Source: Roseivivax sp. GX 12232 (GTDB lineage: Bacteria; Pseudomonadota; Alphaproteobacteria; Rhodobacterales; Rhodobacteraceae). From it: a DNA stretch of 64,000 nt. The notes below the pieces were generated by a model. The model was given only the letters and a program-made list of their open reading frames with translations. It was not told where the DNA came from and made no database searches. The stretch lies in contig NZ_JAJSEC010000001.1 in the NCBI RefSeq assembly GCF_021272185.1, positions 124,001 through 188,000 on the forward strand, in the 5' to 3' direction. Position 1 is the stretch's first letter, and every line of letters starts with the position of its first letter. Of this stretch, positions 1-8,826 are shown one piece after another. The translations under genes and the position numbers were made by a program.

Positions 1-336
1 CTCGCCGCGGGCGGTGCGCTCGGCGGTCTCGGCCAGGGCCGCCTCGGGGGAATAGACCGGCTTCGTCAGCCCGCGCGGCCGGGCGGTGGTGGCCAGGACA
101 AAATCGGCGTCGGCCACGGCCTCGGCGGTGCTGGGATAGACCTGCGCCTCGTCCAGAAGCCGCCCGGCGCCGCTGGCCATGGCGTCCGCGGCGGGGTTGG
201 GCCAGCCGTCGCGCGGGGCGACGAGCCGCATCCGGTCGAGCCCGAAGTTCCACATCGCCCGCGCCGCCGCGCCGATGTTTTCGCCCATCTGCGGGCGCAC
301 GAGAACGTAGTCGGGTTGGGGCGTCGGGCTGGGCAT
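1..336 (-). CDS. RNA methyltransferase, TrmJ/SpoU type (N-terminal part, truncated by window edge)
   Basis: This is the first 112 codons of a SPOUT-class RNA 2'-O-methyltransferase; the rest lies beyond base 1. The start ATG at 336 is followed by the typical TrmJ opening, with VLVRPQMGENIGAAARAMWN (the N-terminal 'xxP-x-NIG-xxARAM' signature) and then FGLDRMRLVAPRDGWPN. TrmJ enzymes methylate the ribose at position 32 of several tRNAs with S-adenosylmethionine; the SAM-binding trefoil knot would be in the missing C-terminal part. It is divergent from the ThiE-like gene, with about 140 bp between the two starts. The family call is firm. The exact TrmJ assignment, rather than another SpoU paralogue, is inference from the N-terminus alone. 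Confidence 0.85.
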   Translation of the reverse strand, partial: MPSPTPQPDYVLVRPQMGENIGAAARAMWNFGLDRMRLVAPRDGWPNPAADAMASGAGRLLDEAQVYPSTAEAVADADFVLATTARPRGLTKPVYSPEAALAETAERTARGE

Positions 337-476
337 GGCGCGCCTATAGCCGCGCCGCCGCGCCCCCGCAAGCATCGCCGCCCTGCCCCCTTTGGCTGAA
401 ACGCCGCGCGCGTCACGTCTGGTCAGCCGCTTTGGCTTTCGATAAGAGGTCGCGGCAGTCTGAAGGAGCGCGCGCC

Positions 477-1103
477 ATGGCCGAGACCGATCGCCCGCAA
501 ATCTACCTGGTCACCCCGCCGGAGATCGACCTCTTCGCCTTTCCCGAGGCGCTGTCGCGGGTGCTCGACGCCGAGGAGGTCGCCTGCCTGCGGCTTTCGC
601 TGGCGACCCGCGACGAGGACATCCTGACCCGCGCCGCCGACCAGGTGCGCGAGGTGGCCCATGCCCATGACATCGCCCTGGTGATCGATACCCATATCGT
701 GCTGGCCGAAAGGCTCGGGCTCGACGGGGTGCATCTGACCGACGGGGCGCGCTCGGTCCGGGCCGCGCGCAAGGAGCTGGGCAGCGACGCCATCGTAGGG
801 GCCCATTGCGGCACCTCGCGGCACGACGGCATGACCGCCGGTGAGGCCGGGGCGGATTACGTCAGCTTCGGCCCGGTGGCGGGGACCGCGCTTGGCGACG
901 GGCGGCTTGCCGAACGGGAAATCTTCGAGTGGTGGTCGCAGATGATCGAGATCCCGGTGGTGGCCGAGGGCGGGCTCTCGCCCGAGACCGCGCAGGGGCT
1001 GGCCCCGGTGGTCGACTTCATCTCGGTCGGCGAGGAGATCTGGCGCGCCGAGGATCCGGCGCAGGCGCTGAGCGCCATCGTGGCGGCCATGGCCCCGCGT
1101 TAA
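477..1103 (+). CDS. thiamine phosphate synthase family protein (ThiE/TenI-like)
   Basis: A 208-aa TIM-barrel protein of the thiamine phosphate synthase/TenI family. Seen directly: an N-terminal IYLVTPPE strand, a VHLTDGARS segment where ThiE proteins have the diphosphate-binding 'HLGQxD' region, ADYVSFGPVAGT (the family's 'aDYiavGPvfxT' phosphate-binding loop), and VVAEGGLSPE near the C-terminus. The ATG at 477 is preferred over an in-frame TTG at 432 because GAAGGAG lies 8 bases upstream of it. The replacement of GQ by TD in the HLGQ motif means catalysis of thiazole-phosphate/HMP-PP coupling is not assured; it could be a TenI-like paralogue. A good intrinsic terminator follows the gene. Confidence 0.8.
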   Translation: MAETDRPQIYLVTPPEIDLFAFPEALSRVLDAEEVACLRLSLATRDEDILTRAADQVREVAHAHDIALVIDTHIVLAERLGLDGVHLTDGARSVRAARKELGSDAIVGAHCGTSRHDGMTAGEAGADYVSFGPVAGTALGDGRLAEREIFEWWSQMIEIPVVAEGGLSPETAQGLAPVVDFISVGEEIWRAEDPAQALSAIVAAMAPR

Positions 1104-1147
1104 GCGCGGGGCGCAAGCCTTTCGGGAAAAACGGTTTTACGCGATGC

Positions 1148-1178
1148 GCGCCGCCCCTTCCGGGCGGCGCTTTCGTTT
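1148..1178 (+). terminator. intrinsic terminator after the ThiE-like gene
   Basis: A perfect 9-bp stem (GCGCCGCCC / GGGCGGCGC) with a 5-base loop is followed by TTTCGTTT on the plus strand, 45 bases after the ThiE-like stop codon. It also sits just beyond the argC stop on the other strand but has no U-tract in that direction. Confidence 0.8.
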
Positions 1179-1183
1179 CCCGC

Positions 1184-2212
1184 TCAGGGGTAGCAGGGCG
1201 CCAGCATCAGGCCCGTCGTCTCGGGCAGGCCCAGCATCAGGTTGGCGTTCTGAAGCGCCTGGCCCGAGGAGCCCTTGGTCAGGTTGTCGAGCGCCGCGAC
1301 CACCAGCGCGCGGCCCGGGATGCGGTCGGCGACCACGCCCAGGTGGCAGAAGTTCGAGCCCCGCACGTGGTGGGTCGAGGGTGTCTCGCCCAGGGGCAGC
1401 ACCTCGAGGAAGGGCTCTTGGGCATAGGCCTCGGTCAGCGCGGCATGGATCGCCTCGGCCTCGCCCTTGAGGTAGGCGGTGGCGAGGATCCCGCGGTTCA
1501 TCGGAATGAGATGCGGGGTGAAGCGGATCTTCACCTCGCGGCCCGCAATGTCGGAGAACTCCTGGTCGAACTCGCCCAGGTGCCGGTGGGTGCCGCCGGT
1601 GGCATAGGCATTGGTCCCCTCGGAGAGCTCGGCGTGCAGGAGGTTCTCTTTCAGCGACCGCCCGGCCCCGGAGACGCCGCACTTCAGGTCGAGGATGATG
1701 TCGTCGAGGTCCACCACCCCCGCGGCGATCAGCGGGCGCAGCACGTATTGCCCGGTCGCGGCGTTGCAGCCGGTGCCCGCGACCAGCCGGGCCTCGGCGA
1801 TCTGCGACCGGTAGAACTCGGTCAGCCCGTAGACCGCCTCGGCCTGCAGCTCGGGCGCGGCGTGGTCGTTGCCATACCAGCGCTTGTAGGCTTCGGGGTC
1901 GCGCAGACGGAAGTCGGCGGAAAGATCGACGATCTTCAGATGCCCGGGCAGCGCGGCGATGACCTCCTGGCTGGTCTTGTGCGGCAGGGCGCAGAAGCAG
2001 AGGTCGATGCCCGAGAAGTCGATCTCTTCCCAGGTCACCAGGTCCGGCAGGTCGAGATGGCGCAGATGCGGGAAGACCTGGGCCATGCTCTGGCCCGCCT
2101 TGGAGTTGGCGGCGAGGGCCCGGATCTTCAGTTCGGGATGGGTGGCGATCAGCCGGACAAGTTCGGCCCCGGTGTAGCCCGAGGCCCCGATGATGGCGAT
2201 GTTCTTGGTCAT
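1184..2212 (-). CDS. argC: N-acetyl-gamma-glutamyl-phosphate reductase
   Basis: A 342-aa protein with the full ArgC layout. It reduces N-acetylglutamyl 5-phosphate to the semialdehyde with NADPH, the third step of arginine biosynthesis, in the cytoplasm. The dinucleotide-binding GASGYTG lies at residues 9-15. The active-site cysteine is Cys149 in GTGCNAATG, and His234 in [11 protein letters not shown] matches the family's acid/base residue. The C-terminal [14 protein letters not shown] segment is the conserved ArgC ending. Length is normal for the long (type 1) ArgC form. It is the last gene of an acyltransferase-murI-argC run on the minus strand, 30 bases after murI, so it is probably co-transcribed. 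Confidence 0.96.
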   Translation of the reverse strand: MTKNIAIIGASGYTGAELVRLIATHPELKIRALAANSKAGQSMAQVFPHLRHLDLPDLVTWEEIDFSGIDLCFCALPHKTSQEVIAALPGHLKIVDLSADFRLRDPEAYKRWYGNDHAAPELQAEAVYGLTEFYRSQIAEARLVAGTGCNAATGQYVLRPLIAAGVVDLDDIILDLKCGVSGAGRSLKENLLHAELSEGTNAYATGGTHRHLGEFDQEFSDIAGREVKIRFTPHLIPMNRGILATAYLKGEAEAIHAALTEAYAQEPFLEVLPLGETPSTHHVRGSNFCHLGVVADRIPGRALVVAALDNLTKGSSGQALQNANLMLGLPETTGLMLAPCYP

Positions 2213-2242
2213 TCTGGCGTCTTTTCTGGCGGTGTGGCGGAA

Positions 2243-3055
2243 TCAGGCGGCGTCGAAGGCGATCTCGCGTCGGAGAAAGCGCGTGGCCTGGCCCGAGACC
2301 CGGCGCGCGTCGCCGGTGGTCAGGTAGCGCGGGGCGCTGCCGCGCCCGCCCATCTCGGGGTGCCGCGCGAGGTAGTCGGCGAGGCTCTCGGCCACCACAG
2401 AGGGCTGGGAATAGACCGAGACCTCGGGGCCCAGCGCGTCGCGGAAGACCTCTTCCAGAAGCGGGTAATGGGTGCAGCCCAGCACCGCCGCCTGCGGGTC
2501 GGGCATCTTGCGCTTGAGCGCGTCGACATGGCTGCGCACCAGCGCCTCGGCCAGGATCATGTCGCCTTCCTCGATGGCGTCGACCAGCCCGCCGCAGGCC
2601 TGGGCCTCGACGTCGACGCCGACCGCGCGGAAGGACAGCTCGCGCTGGAAGGCGCGGCTGCGCACGGTGGCGGGCGTGGCGAAAAGCGCGACCGAGTTCA
2701 CCGCCACCTCGCGCGGGGGCGAGTTGTCGCCCCACTGCCGTTCGGTCAGCGCCTCGATCAGCGGCACGAAGACCCCCAGCACGCGCTTGTCGCGGGGCAC
2801 CCAGGTCTCCTGCATGCGGCGCAGCGCGGCCGCCGAGGCGGTGTTGCAGGCCAGGATCACCAGGTCGCAGCCCTCGTCCCAGAGCCGTTCGACCCCGCGG
2901 GTGGTCAGCTCGTAGATGTCCTGCGCCTCGCGGGTGCCATAAGGCGTGTTGGCGTTGTCGCCGTAGTAGACGAAGGGCTGGTCGGGCAGCCTCCGGGTCA
3001 CGGCCTCGAGCACGGTGAGGCCGCCGAGCCCCGAATCGAACACGCCAATCGCCAT
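2243..3055 (-). CDS. murI: glutamate racemase
   Basis: A 270-aa cofactor-independent racemase that makes D-glutamate for peptidoglycan. Both catalytic cysteines are present: Cys70 in LACNTAS and Cys194 in GCTHYPLL. The N-terminal [12 protein letters not shown] and [11 protein letters not shown] segments are the family signatures. ATG at 3055 places the protein start at MAIGVFDSG as in homologues; the reading frame is open further upstream but that part overlaps the upstream gene's end and has no family similarity. It lies between the acyltransferase gene (34 bases upstream) and argC (30 bases downstream), a likely operon. Confidence 0.95.
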   Translation of the reverse strand: MAIGVFDSGLGGLTVLEAVTRRLPDQPFVYYGDNANTPYGTREAQDIYELTTRGVERLWDEGCDLVILACNTASAAALRRMQETWVPRDKRVLGVFVPLIEALTERQWGDNSPPREVAVNSVALFATPATVRSRAFQRELSFRAVGVDVEAQACGGLVDAIEEGDMILAEALVRSHVDALKRKMPDPQAAVLGCTHYPLLEEVFRDALGPEVSVYSQPSVVAESLADYLARHPEMGGRGSAPRYLTTGDARRVSGQATRFLRREIAFDAA

Positions 3056-3089
3056 CGTCACGTCCTGCCCTCTGGGCCGCGCGCGCCCT

Positions 3090-3977
3090 TCAGGGATTGG
3101 GCCGCGGGCGGTGTCTGCTCTCGAACTCGTAGCCCGCAAGATCGGGCCGGAGCGGTGTCGGGGACAGCTCATATGTGGATTTGCGAAGGAAATCCATCAT
3201 CGCCCGCGCATCGCCCGCCCGGGCGGCGATCTCGGCGCGCGGGATCGGCGCGCCGACCACCAGCCGCACCGGCTTGTCGACCCGCCGGCGGAACTCGCGG
3301 ATCAGAAGCCCCATGCGCAGCGTGTAGTGCAGATGGCTCGCGAGCTGGAAAAGCCGCGAGTTCTGCCCGTCGAAATAGACCGGCACCACGGTGGCGCCGG
3401 ATTTGGCAATCATCCGGGCGGTGAAGCTGCGCCAGCCCGGGTCCATCGGCCGGGCAAAGGGCGTGAGCCCGGTCGAGACGGTGCCGCCCGGGAAGACCCC
3501 GATCGCCCCGCCCTGCCCGAGGTAGTCCAGCGCCTCGCGCCGCACGGCGAGGTTCTCGGCCACGGCCTCCTTGGTGTCGTCGAAGTTGACCGGCAGGATC
3601 ACCCGGTCGAGGTCGGCGGCCTTCTGGAAGACCTTGTGGGCGAGGATGCGGAAATCGCCCCGCTGCGCCGAGAGGAGATGCCCCAGCATCAGCCCGTCGA
3701 GGATGCCGTAGGGATGGTTCGCCACGAGGACCAGCGGGCCCTCGCGCGGGATGTTGTCGAGGCTGCCGCCCGCCACTTCGAGGCTCAGCCCGTAGCGCGC
3801 CACCATGACCTGCCAGAAGTCCGCGCCACCCGCGACGTCGCGCTCGTAGCCCGCCGCGCGGCGGATCATCCGGGGCCGGCCGGTGGCGTTTTCCATGAAG
3901 CGGATCAGCGCCCTGCCGCCGCGGCTGCGGGCGGAATGGGCGTAGCTGATGTCGCGGGCGACCTGGGGATCGGGCAT
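3090..3977 (-). CDS. lysophospholipid acyltransferase family protein (PlsC-like)
   Basis: A glycerol-phosphate/lysophospholipid acyltransferase-fold protein. Seen: [11 protein letters not shown], which fits the NHxxxxD catalytic motif with one extra spacing residue (motif I), [12 protein letters not shown] (motif III, FPxGT), and VPVYFDGQ (motif IV region). Family members transfer an acyl group to a lysophospholipid or other hydroxyl acceptor at the inner membrane. The exact substrate cannot be read from sequence. The start is uncertain: ATG at 3977 gives 295 aa, while GTG at 4037 would add 20 residues. I prefer the ATG because the extra segment is low-complexity. It is the first gene of the run with murI and argC. 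Confidence 0.82.
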   Translation of the reverse strand: MPDPQVARDISYAHSARSRGGRALIRFMENATGRPRMIRRAAGYERDVAGGADFWQVMVARYGLSLEVAGGSLDNIPREGPLVLVANHPYGILDGLMLGHLLSAQRGDFRILAHKVFQKAADLDRVILPVNFDDTKEAVAENLAVRREALDYLGQGGAIGVFPGGTVSTGLTPFARPMDPGWRSFTARMIAKSGATVVPVYFDGQNSRLFQLASHLHYTLRMGLLIREFRRRVDKPVRLVVGAPIPRAEIAARAGDARAMMDFLRKSTYELSPTPLRPDLAGYEFESRHRPRPNP

Positions 3978-4064
3978 GATCACGCGCGCTGTCCTTCCAA
4001 GCGGGGATGAGGCTGGCGGCGGGTTTGCGACATTCACGTAACAGCCCGATGACAGGGATGCTTG

Positions 4065-4097
4065 CGGGCCGCGCGAGGATGACCCCCGCGCGGCCCG
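4065..4097 (-). terminator. hairpin between iorAB-type gene and acyltransferase gene
   Basis: An 11-bp perfect GC-rich stem (CGGGCCGCGCG / CGCGCGGCCCG) with an 11-base loop lies just after the stop of the oxidoreductase gene. There is no U-tract, so termination activity is a guess; it may instead protect the mRNA 3' end. Confidence 0.5.
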
Positions 4098-4106
4098 AGG
4101 GCGGGG

Positions 4107-7100
4107 TTACTCCGCCGCCTTGGCAAAATCGGCCCCGCCGGCCCGGAGCGCGGCCAGGATCTCTTCGCGGCGCTTCTCGGCGCGGGCGAGATTATCCGCC
4201 TTGACCGGGCCGAAGCCGCGGATCGAGAGCGGCAGTTCGGCCAGGGCCACCAGCGCCTCCATGCGCTTGTCGTCGGCCTGCGGCAGCCATTCGGCCATGT
4301 CGGCCTCATACTGCTTGATCAGCGCGCGCTCGCTGCGGCGCTCCTCGGAGTGGCCGAAGGGATCGAGCGGCGTGCCGCGCAGCATCTTCATCCGCGCCAT
4401 GATGCCGAACCAACGCAGCATGCCCTCGCCGTACTGCTTCTTCTGCGGGCGCCCGTCGCTGCCCTCCTTCGACAGAAGCGGCGGCGCGAGGTGGAAGGAC
4501 ATCTTGAAGTCGCCGCCGAACTCCTGGCGGGCCTTCTCGCGGGTCGCGAGATGCAGCCGGGCGACCTCGTATTCGTCCTTGTAGGCCAGGACCTTGTGGT
4601 AGCCCTTGGCGACCGCCTCCTTGAGGCGCGGGTCGGAGATGCCCTCGAGCCGCGCGCGGTAGCGCTTGGCCAGCCGCTTGCCCTGGTAGTCGACCAGGTG
4701 GCGGGCACGGGCCTCGATGCGCTCGTCCAGCGTCTTTGGCTTGGCGACGACCTTGGGGGCCGAGATGCTGTCGGCCTCCTCGGGGTGCAGCGCCGCCCAG
4801 CGGCCGATCTCGAAGGCGCGCAGGTTGCCCTCGACCGCGGCGCCGTTCAGCTCGATCGCCTGCTTGATCGCCTCATGCGGCAGCGGGATGCGCCCGAGCT
4901 GCCAGGCCGCGCCCAGAAGCATGGTGTTCGAGAAGATCGAGTCGCCCATGACCGCGCGGGCCAGCTCCGAGGCGTCGAAGAAGACCACGTCGTCGCGCAG
5001 GCGCCGCTCGACCGCGAGGCGCAGCTGGTCGGCCGGCAGGGTGAACTCGGTGTTGCGGGTGAAATCGCCGGTGATGATCTCGTGGCTGTTGACCACGCCG
5101 CCGGTGCGGCCCGTGGCCGTCAGCCCCAGCGTCTTGGAGCCCGCCGAGACCACCAGGTCGCCGCCAATCAGCGTGTCGGCCTCGCCGGTGGCGACGCGGA
5201 TCGCGCTGATGTCGTCGGGCGACCGGGCCAGCCGCAGGTGGATATGCACCGCGCCGCCCTTCTGGGCGAGACCGGCCATCTCCATCATGCCGGCACCCTT
5301 GCCGTCGATCTGGGCGGCCTGGGCCAGCACCGCGCCCACGGTCACCACGCCGGTGCCGCCGACGCCGGTGATCACCATGTTCCAGGTCTTGCCGATCTCG
5401 GGCAGCTGGGGCTCGGGCAGATGCGGCAGGTCGATGTCGGTGCCCGCCTCCTTCTTCCGGCGCGCGCCGGTCAGGGTCACGAAGGAGGGGCAGAAGCCGC
5501 GCAGGCAGGAGTAATCCTTGTTGCAGGACGACTGGTCGATCGCGCGCTTGCGGCCGAACTCGGTCTCCTTCGGGACGATGGAGACGCAGTTCGACTGCAC
5601 GCCGCAGTCGCCGCAGCCCTCGCAGACCTCCTCGTTGATGAAGACCCGGGTGTCGGGATCGGGGAAAAGCCCGCGCTTGCGGCGGCGGCGCTTCTCGGCG
5701 GCGCAGGTCTGCACGTAGATGATCGCCGAGACGCCCTCGACCTCGCGCAGGGTCTTCTGGACGTGCTCCATGTCGGCGCGGGGGTGCCAGCCGACCGAGC
5801 CGGGGAAGTCCGAGCGTTCGGGCTCTTCCTTCTCGTCGTAGACCACCTCGATCCGTGAGACGCCCATGGCGTCGAGCTCGCGGGCGATGCGGTCGGGCGT
5901 CAGCCCGCCCTCGTTCTTCTGCCCGCCGGTCATCGCCACGGCGTCGTTGTAGAGGATCTTGTAGGTGATGTTCGTGCCCGCGGCGAGCGCGGCGCGGATC
6001 GCCTGCACGCCCGAGTGGTTGTAGGTGCCGTCGCCGAGGTTCTGGAAGACATGCGGCGTCTTGGAAAAGGGCGCCTCGCCGATCCAGTTCGCCCCTTCGG
6101 CGCCCATATGGGTGAAGCCCTCGGTGTTGCGGTCCATCCACTGCACCATGTAGTGGCAGCCGATCCCGGCGTAGCCGCGCGAGCCCTCGGGCACCTTGGT
6201 GGAGGTGTTGTGCGGACAGCCCGAGCAGTAATAGGGCAGCCGCGCCGCGATTTCCTGCACGTTGTCGGCCTTGCGCGCCTCGGCGAGCTTGGCGAGGCCG
6301 GCCTGCACGCTGTCGGTGCCGCGCCCCTCCTCGATCAGGATCTCGCCCAGCTTCTCGGCGATCCAGACCGGATCGAGCGCGCCGCGGGTCGGGAAGAGCT
6401 CCTCGCGGTGCATCCCGCCGGCGCCGCCCTTGTACCAGCCGTAGACGCGGCGGCCGCGGCGGTCGTCGAAGATCGCCTCCTTGACCTGCACCTCGATCAG
6501 CTTGCGCTTCTCCTCGACGATGACGATCAGCTCGAGGTCCTCGGCCCAGTCGTGGAAACCCTTCATGTCGAGCGGGAAGGTCTGGCCGATCTTGTAGGTC
6601 GTCAGCCCCAGACGCTCGGCCTCGGCGGCGTCGATGCCCAGAAGGCTCATGGCATGGGTCAGGTCGAGCCAGTTCTTGCCCGCCGCGACGAAGCCGATCT
6701 TGGCGCCCGGCTTGCCCCAGACCCGCTGGTCCATCTTGTTGGCATGGCTGAAGGCCTCGGCGGCGTAGCGCTTGAAGTCGATCATCCGCGCCTCTTGCAG
6801 GTGCGGCGTGTCGCCGAGGCGGATGTTCAGCCCGCCCTCGGGCATGGCGAAATCGGTGGGCGGCAGGGCGCGCACCCGGTCGATGCGGCCATCGACCACG
6901 GCGGTGGCCTCGACCGTGTCCTTCATGGTCTTGAGCCCGACCCAGAGGCCCGCGTAGCGCGACAGCGCGTAGCCGTAGACGCCGTAATCGAGGATCTCCT
7001 GCACGCCCGCGGGCGAGACCACGGGCATATAGGCGTCGACCAGCGCCCATTCGGACTGGTGCAGCACGGTCGAGCTTTCGCCGGTGTGGTCGTCCCCCAT

Positions 7101-7529
7101 GGCCATGAGCACGCCGCCATGCTTGGAGGTGCCGGCCATGTTGGCGTGGCGCATCACGTCGCCCGAGCGGTCGACGCCGGGGCCCTTGCCGTACCAGAGC
7201 CCGAAGACGCCGTCGTATTTGCCCTCTCCGCGCAGCTCGGCCTGCTGGCTGCCCCAGAGCTGGGTCGCGGCCAGGTCCTCGTTCAGCCCTTCCTGGAAAA
7301 GCACGTTGGCGCCGGCCAGATGCTTGGCCGCGCGGTTCATCTGCAGGTCCACCGCGCCCAAGGGCGAGCCGCGGTAGCCGGTGACGTAGCCCGCCGTGTT
7401 CAGCCCCGCCGCCCGGTCGCGGGCGGACTGGGTGAGCATCAGCCGCACCAGCGCCTGGGTGCCGTTCAGGAGCACCTGATCGGCCTCCAGGTTGAACCGG
7501 TCCTCGAGGGAAATCTCTTGCTTCGACAT
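4107..7529 (-). CDS. indolepyruvate ferredoxin oxidoreductase, fused alpha-gamma form
   Basis: An 1140-aa single-chain 2-oxoacid:ferredoxin oxidoreductase that decarboxylates aryl pyruvates (indolepyruvate, phenylpyruvate) to acyl-CoA and passes electrons to ferredoxin. Order of parts: N-terminal pyrimidine-binding half (about residues 1-400), the thiamine-diphosphate half containing CSGCPHNTSTKVPEG and GIGCHYMVQWMDR (about 420-620), an iron-sulfur segment CEGCGDCGVQSNC followed by CNKDYSCLRGFCPSF (about 640-690), and a C-terminal gamma-like domain starting at VITGVGGTGVVTVG (about 725-900) plus an unassigned tail. Alphaproteobacteria usually carry this fused, oxygen-tolerant-lineage form. 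It is divergent from the LysR regulator, which is an obvious candidate controller. The fusion is complete with no frameshift. Confidence 0.93.
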   Translation of the reverse strand: MSKQEISLEDRFNLEADQVLLNGTQALVRLMLTQSARDRAAGLNTAGYVTGYRGSPLGAVDLQMNRAAKHLAGANVLFQEGLNEDLAATQLWGSQQAELRGEGKYDGVFGLWYGKGPGVDRSGDVMRHANMAGTSKHGGVLMAMGDDHTGESSTVLHQSEWALVDAYMPVVSPAGVQEILDYGVYGYALSRYAGLWVGLKTMKDTVEATAVVDGRIDRVRALPPTDFAMPEGGLNIRLGDTPHLQEARMIDFKRYAAEAFSHANKMDQRVWGKPGAKIGFVAAGKNWLDLTHAMSLLGIDAAEAERLGLTTYKIGQTFPLDMKGFHDWAEDLELIVIVEEKRKLIEVQVKEAIFDDRRGRRVYGWYKGGAGGMHREELFPTRGALDPVWIAEKLGEILIEEGRGTDSVQAGLAKLAEARKADNVQEIAARLPYYCSGCPHNTSTKVPEGSRGYAGIGCHYMVQWMDRNTEGFTHMGAEGANWIGEAPFSKTPHVFQNLGDGTYNHSGVQAIRAALAAGTNITYKILYNDAVAMTGGQKNEGGLTPDRIARELDAMGVSRIEVVYDEKEEPERSDFPGSVGWHPRADMEHVQKTLREVEGVSAIIYVQTCAAEKRRRRKRGLFPDPDTRVFINEEVCEGCGDCGVQSNCVSIVPKETEFGRKRAIDQSSCNKDYSCLRGFCPSFVTLTGARRKKEAGTDIDLPHLPEPQLPEIGKTWNMVITGVGGTGVVTVGAVLAQAAQIDGKGAGMMEMAGLAQKGGAVHIHLRLARSPDDISAIRVATGEADTLIGGDLVVSAGSKTLGLTATGRTGGVVNSHEIITGDFTRNTEFTLPADQLRLAVERRLRDDVVFFDASELARAVMGDSIFSNTMLLGAAWQLGRIPLPHEAIKQAIELNGAAVEGNLRAFEIGRWAALHPEEADSISAPKVVAKPKTLDERIEARARHLVDYQGKRLAKRYRARLEGISDPRLKEAVAKGYHKVLAYKDEYEVARLHLATREKARQEFGGDFKMSFHLAPPLLSKEGSDGRPQKKQYGEGMLRWFGIMARMKMLRGTPLDPFGHSEERRSERALIKQYEADMAEWLPQADDKRMEALVALAELPLSIRGFGPVKADNLARAEKRREEILAALRAGGADFAKAAE

Positions 7530-7574
7530 TGCGTGCCTCCCGTCACTTAATGTAGCTGCATTTGAGGCGATTTT

Positions 7575-7593
7575 AGGTCACTATCGCTGACCT
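7575..7593. promoter_or_regulatory. palindrome AGGTCA-N7-TGACCT in the divergent iorAB-type/lysR promoter region
   Basis: Perfect 6-bp arms separated by 7 bases, 46 bases upstream of the oxidoreductase start. The size and symmetry suit a dimeric regulator. No regulator can be named from the sequence. Confidence 0.5.
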
Positions 7594-7607
7594 GAACAGC
7601 GTTTTGA

Positions 7608-7658
7608 CGTGCATTTGCACGAATTCGCGCGTTGCAATGTTTATATTTTGCAATGTTT
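7608..7658. promoter_or_regulatory. palindrome plus tandem direct repeat upstream of the LysR gene
   Basis: CGTGCA-TT-TGCACG (7608-7621) is a perfect palindrome. It is followed by two copies of TTGCAATGTTT at 7632-7642 and 7648-7658, 16 bases apart, with TATATT between them. LysR-type regulators bind T-N11-A sites near their own divergent promoter, so this is where an autoregulatory site would be expected. The assignment is inference. Confidence 0.45.
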
Positions 7659-7694
7659 TCCGTAGAGGGTCAGCGTGGGTCAAAGAGATAAGCC

Positions 7695-8600
7695 ATGGAT
7701 TGGGACAAGCTCAGAATATTTCACGCGGTGGCGGACGCCGGCAGCCTGACACATGCCGGAGATGCCCTGCACCTGTCGCAATCGGCGGTCTCGCGGCAGA
7801 TCCGGGCGCTCGAAGAGGCGCTGGATACCACCCTGTTTCACCGTCACGCGCGGGGACTGATTCTCACCGAACAGGGGGAGCTTCTCTTCGACGCGACCGT
7901 GGCCATGGCCAAGCGCATCGAGGCGGCGACCGCACGCATCCGCGACAGCGAGGAAGAGGTCTTCGGCGAGTTGCGGGTGACGACCACCACCGGCTTCGGC
8001 TCGCTCTGGCTCGCGCCGCGGCTCTCGAAGCTCTATGACAAGTATCCCGAGCTGAACATCGACCTGATGCTCGAGGAGCGCGTGCTCGACCTGCCCATGC
8101 GCGAGGCCGACGTGGCGATCCGCATGAAGGAGCCCTCGCAGGCCGACCTGATCCGCAAGCGGCTGATGAACATCCGCATGCGGCTTTACGCGTCGCCGGA
8201 ATACCTCGAACAGCACGGCACGCCGAAGACGCTCGAGGATATGGCCGACCACCGGCTGATCTGCCAGAACACCCGCTCCGCGCAGGTCCAGGCGGGTCTG
8301 CACCTGGTCCAGGAGCTGCTGACCTACGACGTCCAGACCACGCTTTCGGTGAACAATTACTTCGGCGTCCTGCAGGCGGTGATCTCGAACCTCGGGATCG
8401 GCGTGTTGCCGGATTACATCATCGAGGATTTCCCCACCGTCGTGCGCGTCCTGCCGGACGTCGAAAGCAACGATGTGCCGGTGTTTTTGGCCTACCCGGA
8501 AGAACTTCGGCATTCCAAACGGATAGAAGCCTTCCGTGACTTCGTGCAGGACGAAATCATCGCCCACAGGCGCACGCGGCAGGCGATGGGCACCGAGTGA
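7695..8600 (+). CDS. LysR-family transcriptional regulator, LsrB/VtlR type
   Basis: A 301-aa LysR regulator with a winged helix-turn-helix at residues 1-60 (WDKLRIFHAVADAGSLTHAG, then LHLSQSAVSRQIRALE) and a periplasmic-binding-fold effector domain after about residue 90. The run LFHRHARGLILTEQGE and the opening WDKLRIFH are, from memory, very close to LsrB of Sinorhizobium and VtlR of Brucella/Agrobacterium. Those regulate redox stress, envelope genes and small RNAs in Rhizobiales. The gene is divergent from the indolepyruvate oxidoreductase gene and the intergenic region carries two palindromes. Subfamily identity is by recollection of the N-terminal signature; the regulon here is unknown. 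Confidence 0.88.
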   Translation: MDWDKLRIFHAVADAGSLTHAGDALHLSQSAVSRQIRALEEALDTTLFHRHARGLILTEQGELLFDATVAMAKRIEAATARIRDSEEEVFGELRVTTTTGFGSLWLAPRLSKLYDKYPELNIDLMLEERVLDLPMREADVAIRMKEPSQADLIRKRLMNIRMRLYASPEYLEQHGTPKTLEDMADHRLICQNTRSAQVQAGLHLVQELLTYDVQTTLSVNNYFGVLQAVISNLGIGVLPDYIIEDFPTVVRVLPDVESNDVPVFLAYPEELRHSKRIEAFRDFVQDEIIAHRRTRQAMGTE

Positions 8601-8748
8601 CAGCCCCGGTTATGTCGAGACCGCATAGCGGCCATGATGCAGCTGCGGCATAATTTGAGTTGAACGACTCAAAACCGATTACTAATTCATCAGCATGTCG
8701 ATGGCGCGGTCAGCCGCGCATCATCTTCATACCTCCCTGTTGGACTTC

Positions 8749-8777
8749 GGCCGAGCTTTGTGCTCGGCCTTTTTTTT
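8749..8777 (+). terminator. strong intrinsic terminator
   Basis: GGCCGAGC-TTTGT-GCTCGGCC is followed by eight T residues, 150 bases after the LysR stop. It may end the LysR transcript or an independent short RNA encoded in 8601-8777. The region also contains an inverted repeat TTGAGT-TGAACG-ACTCAA and an anti-Shine-Dalgarno-like ACCTCCC. Confidence 0.9.
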
Positions 8778-8826
8778 GCGCGGGGCCCCGGGGGCCACCG
8801 CGCCATGCGCCGCGCATGGCGGGCTC

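Noticed and set aside
929-3424. An 831-codon plus-strand open frame across argC and murI.
   Set aside because: Composition is typical of a reverse-strand shadow, and both minus-strand genes are certain by motif.
8695-8790. A short histidine-rich leader peptide (MSMARSAAHHLHTS region).
   Set aside because: No ribosome-binding site, the frame runs into the terminator, and there is no biosynthetic operon downstream for it to control.
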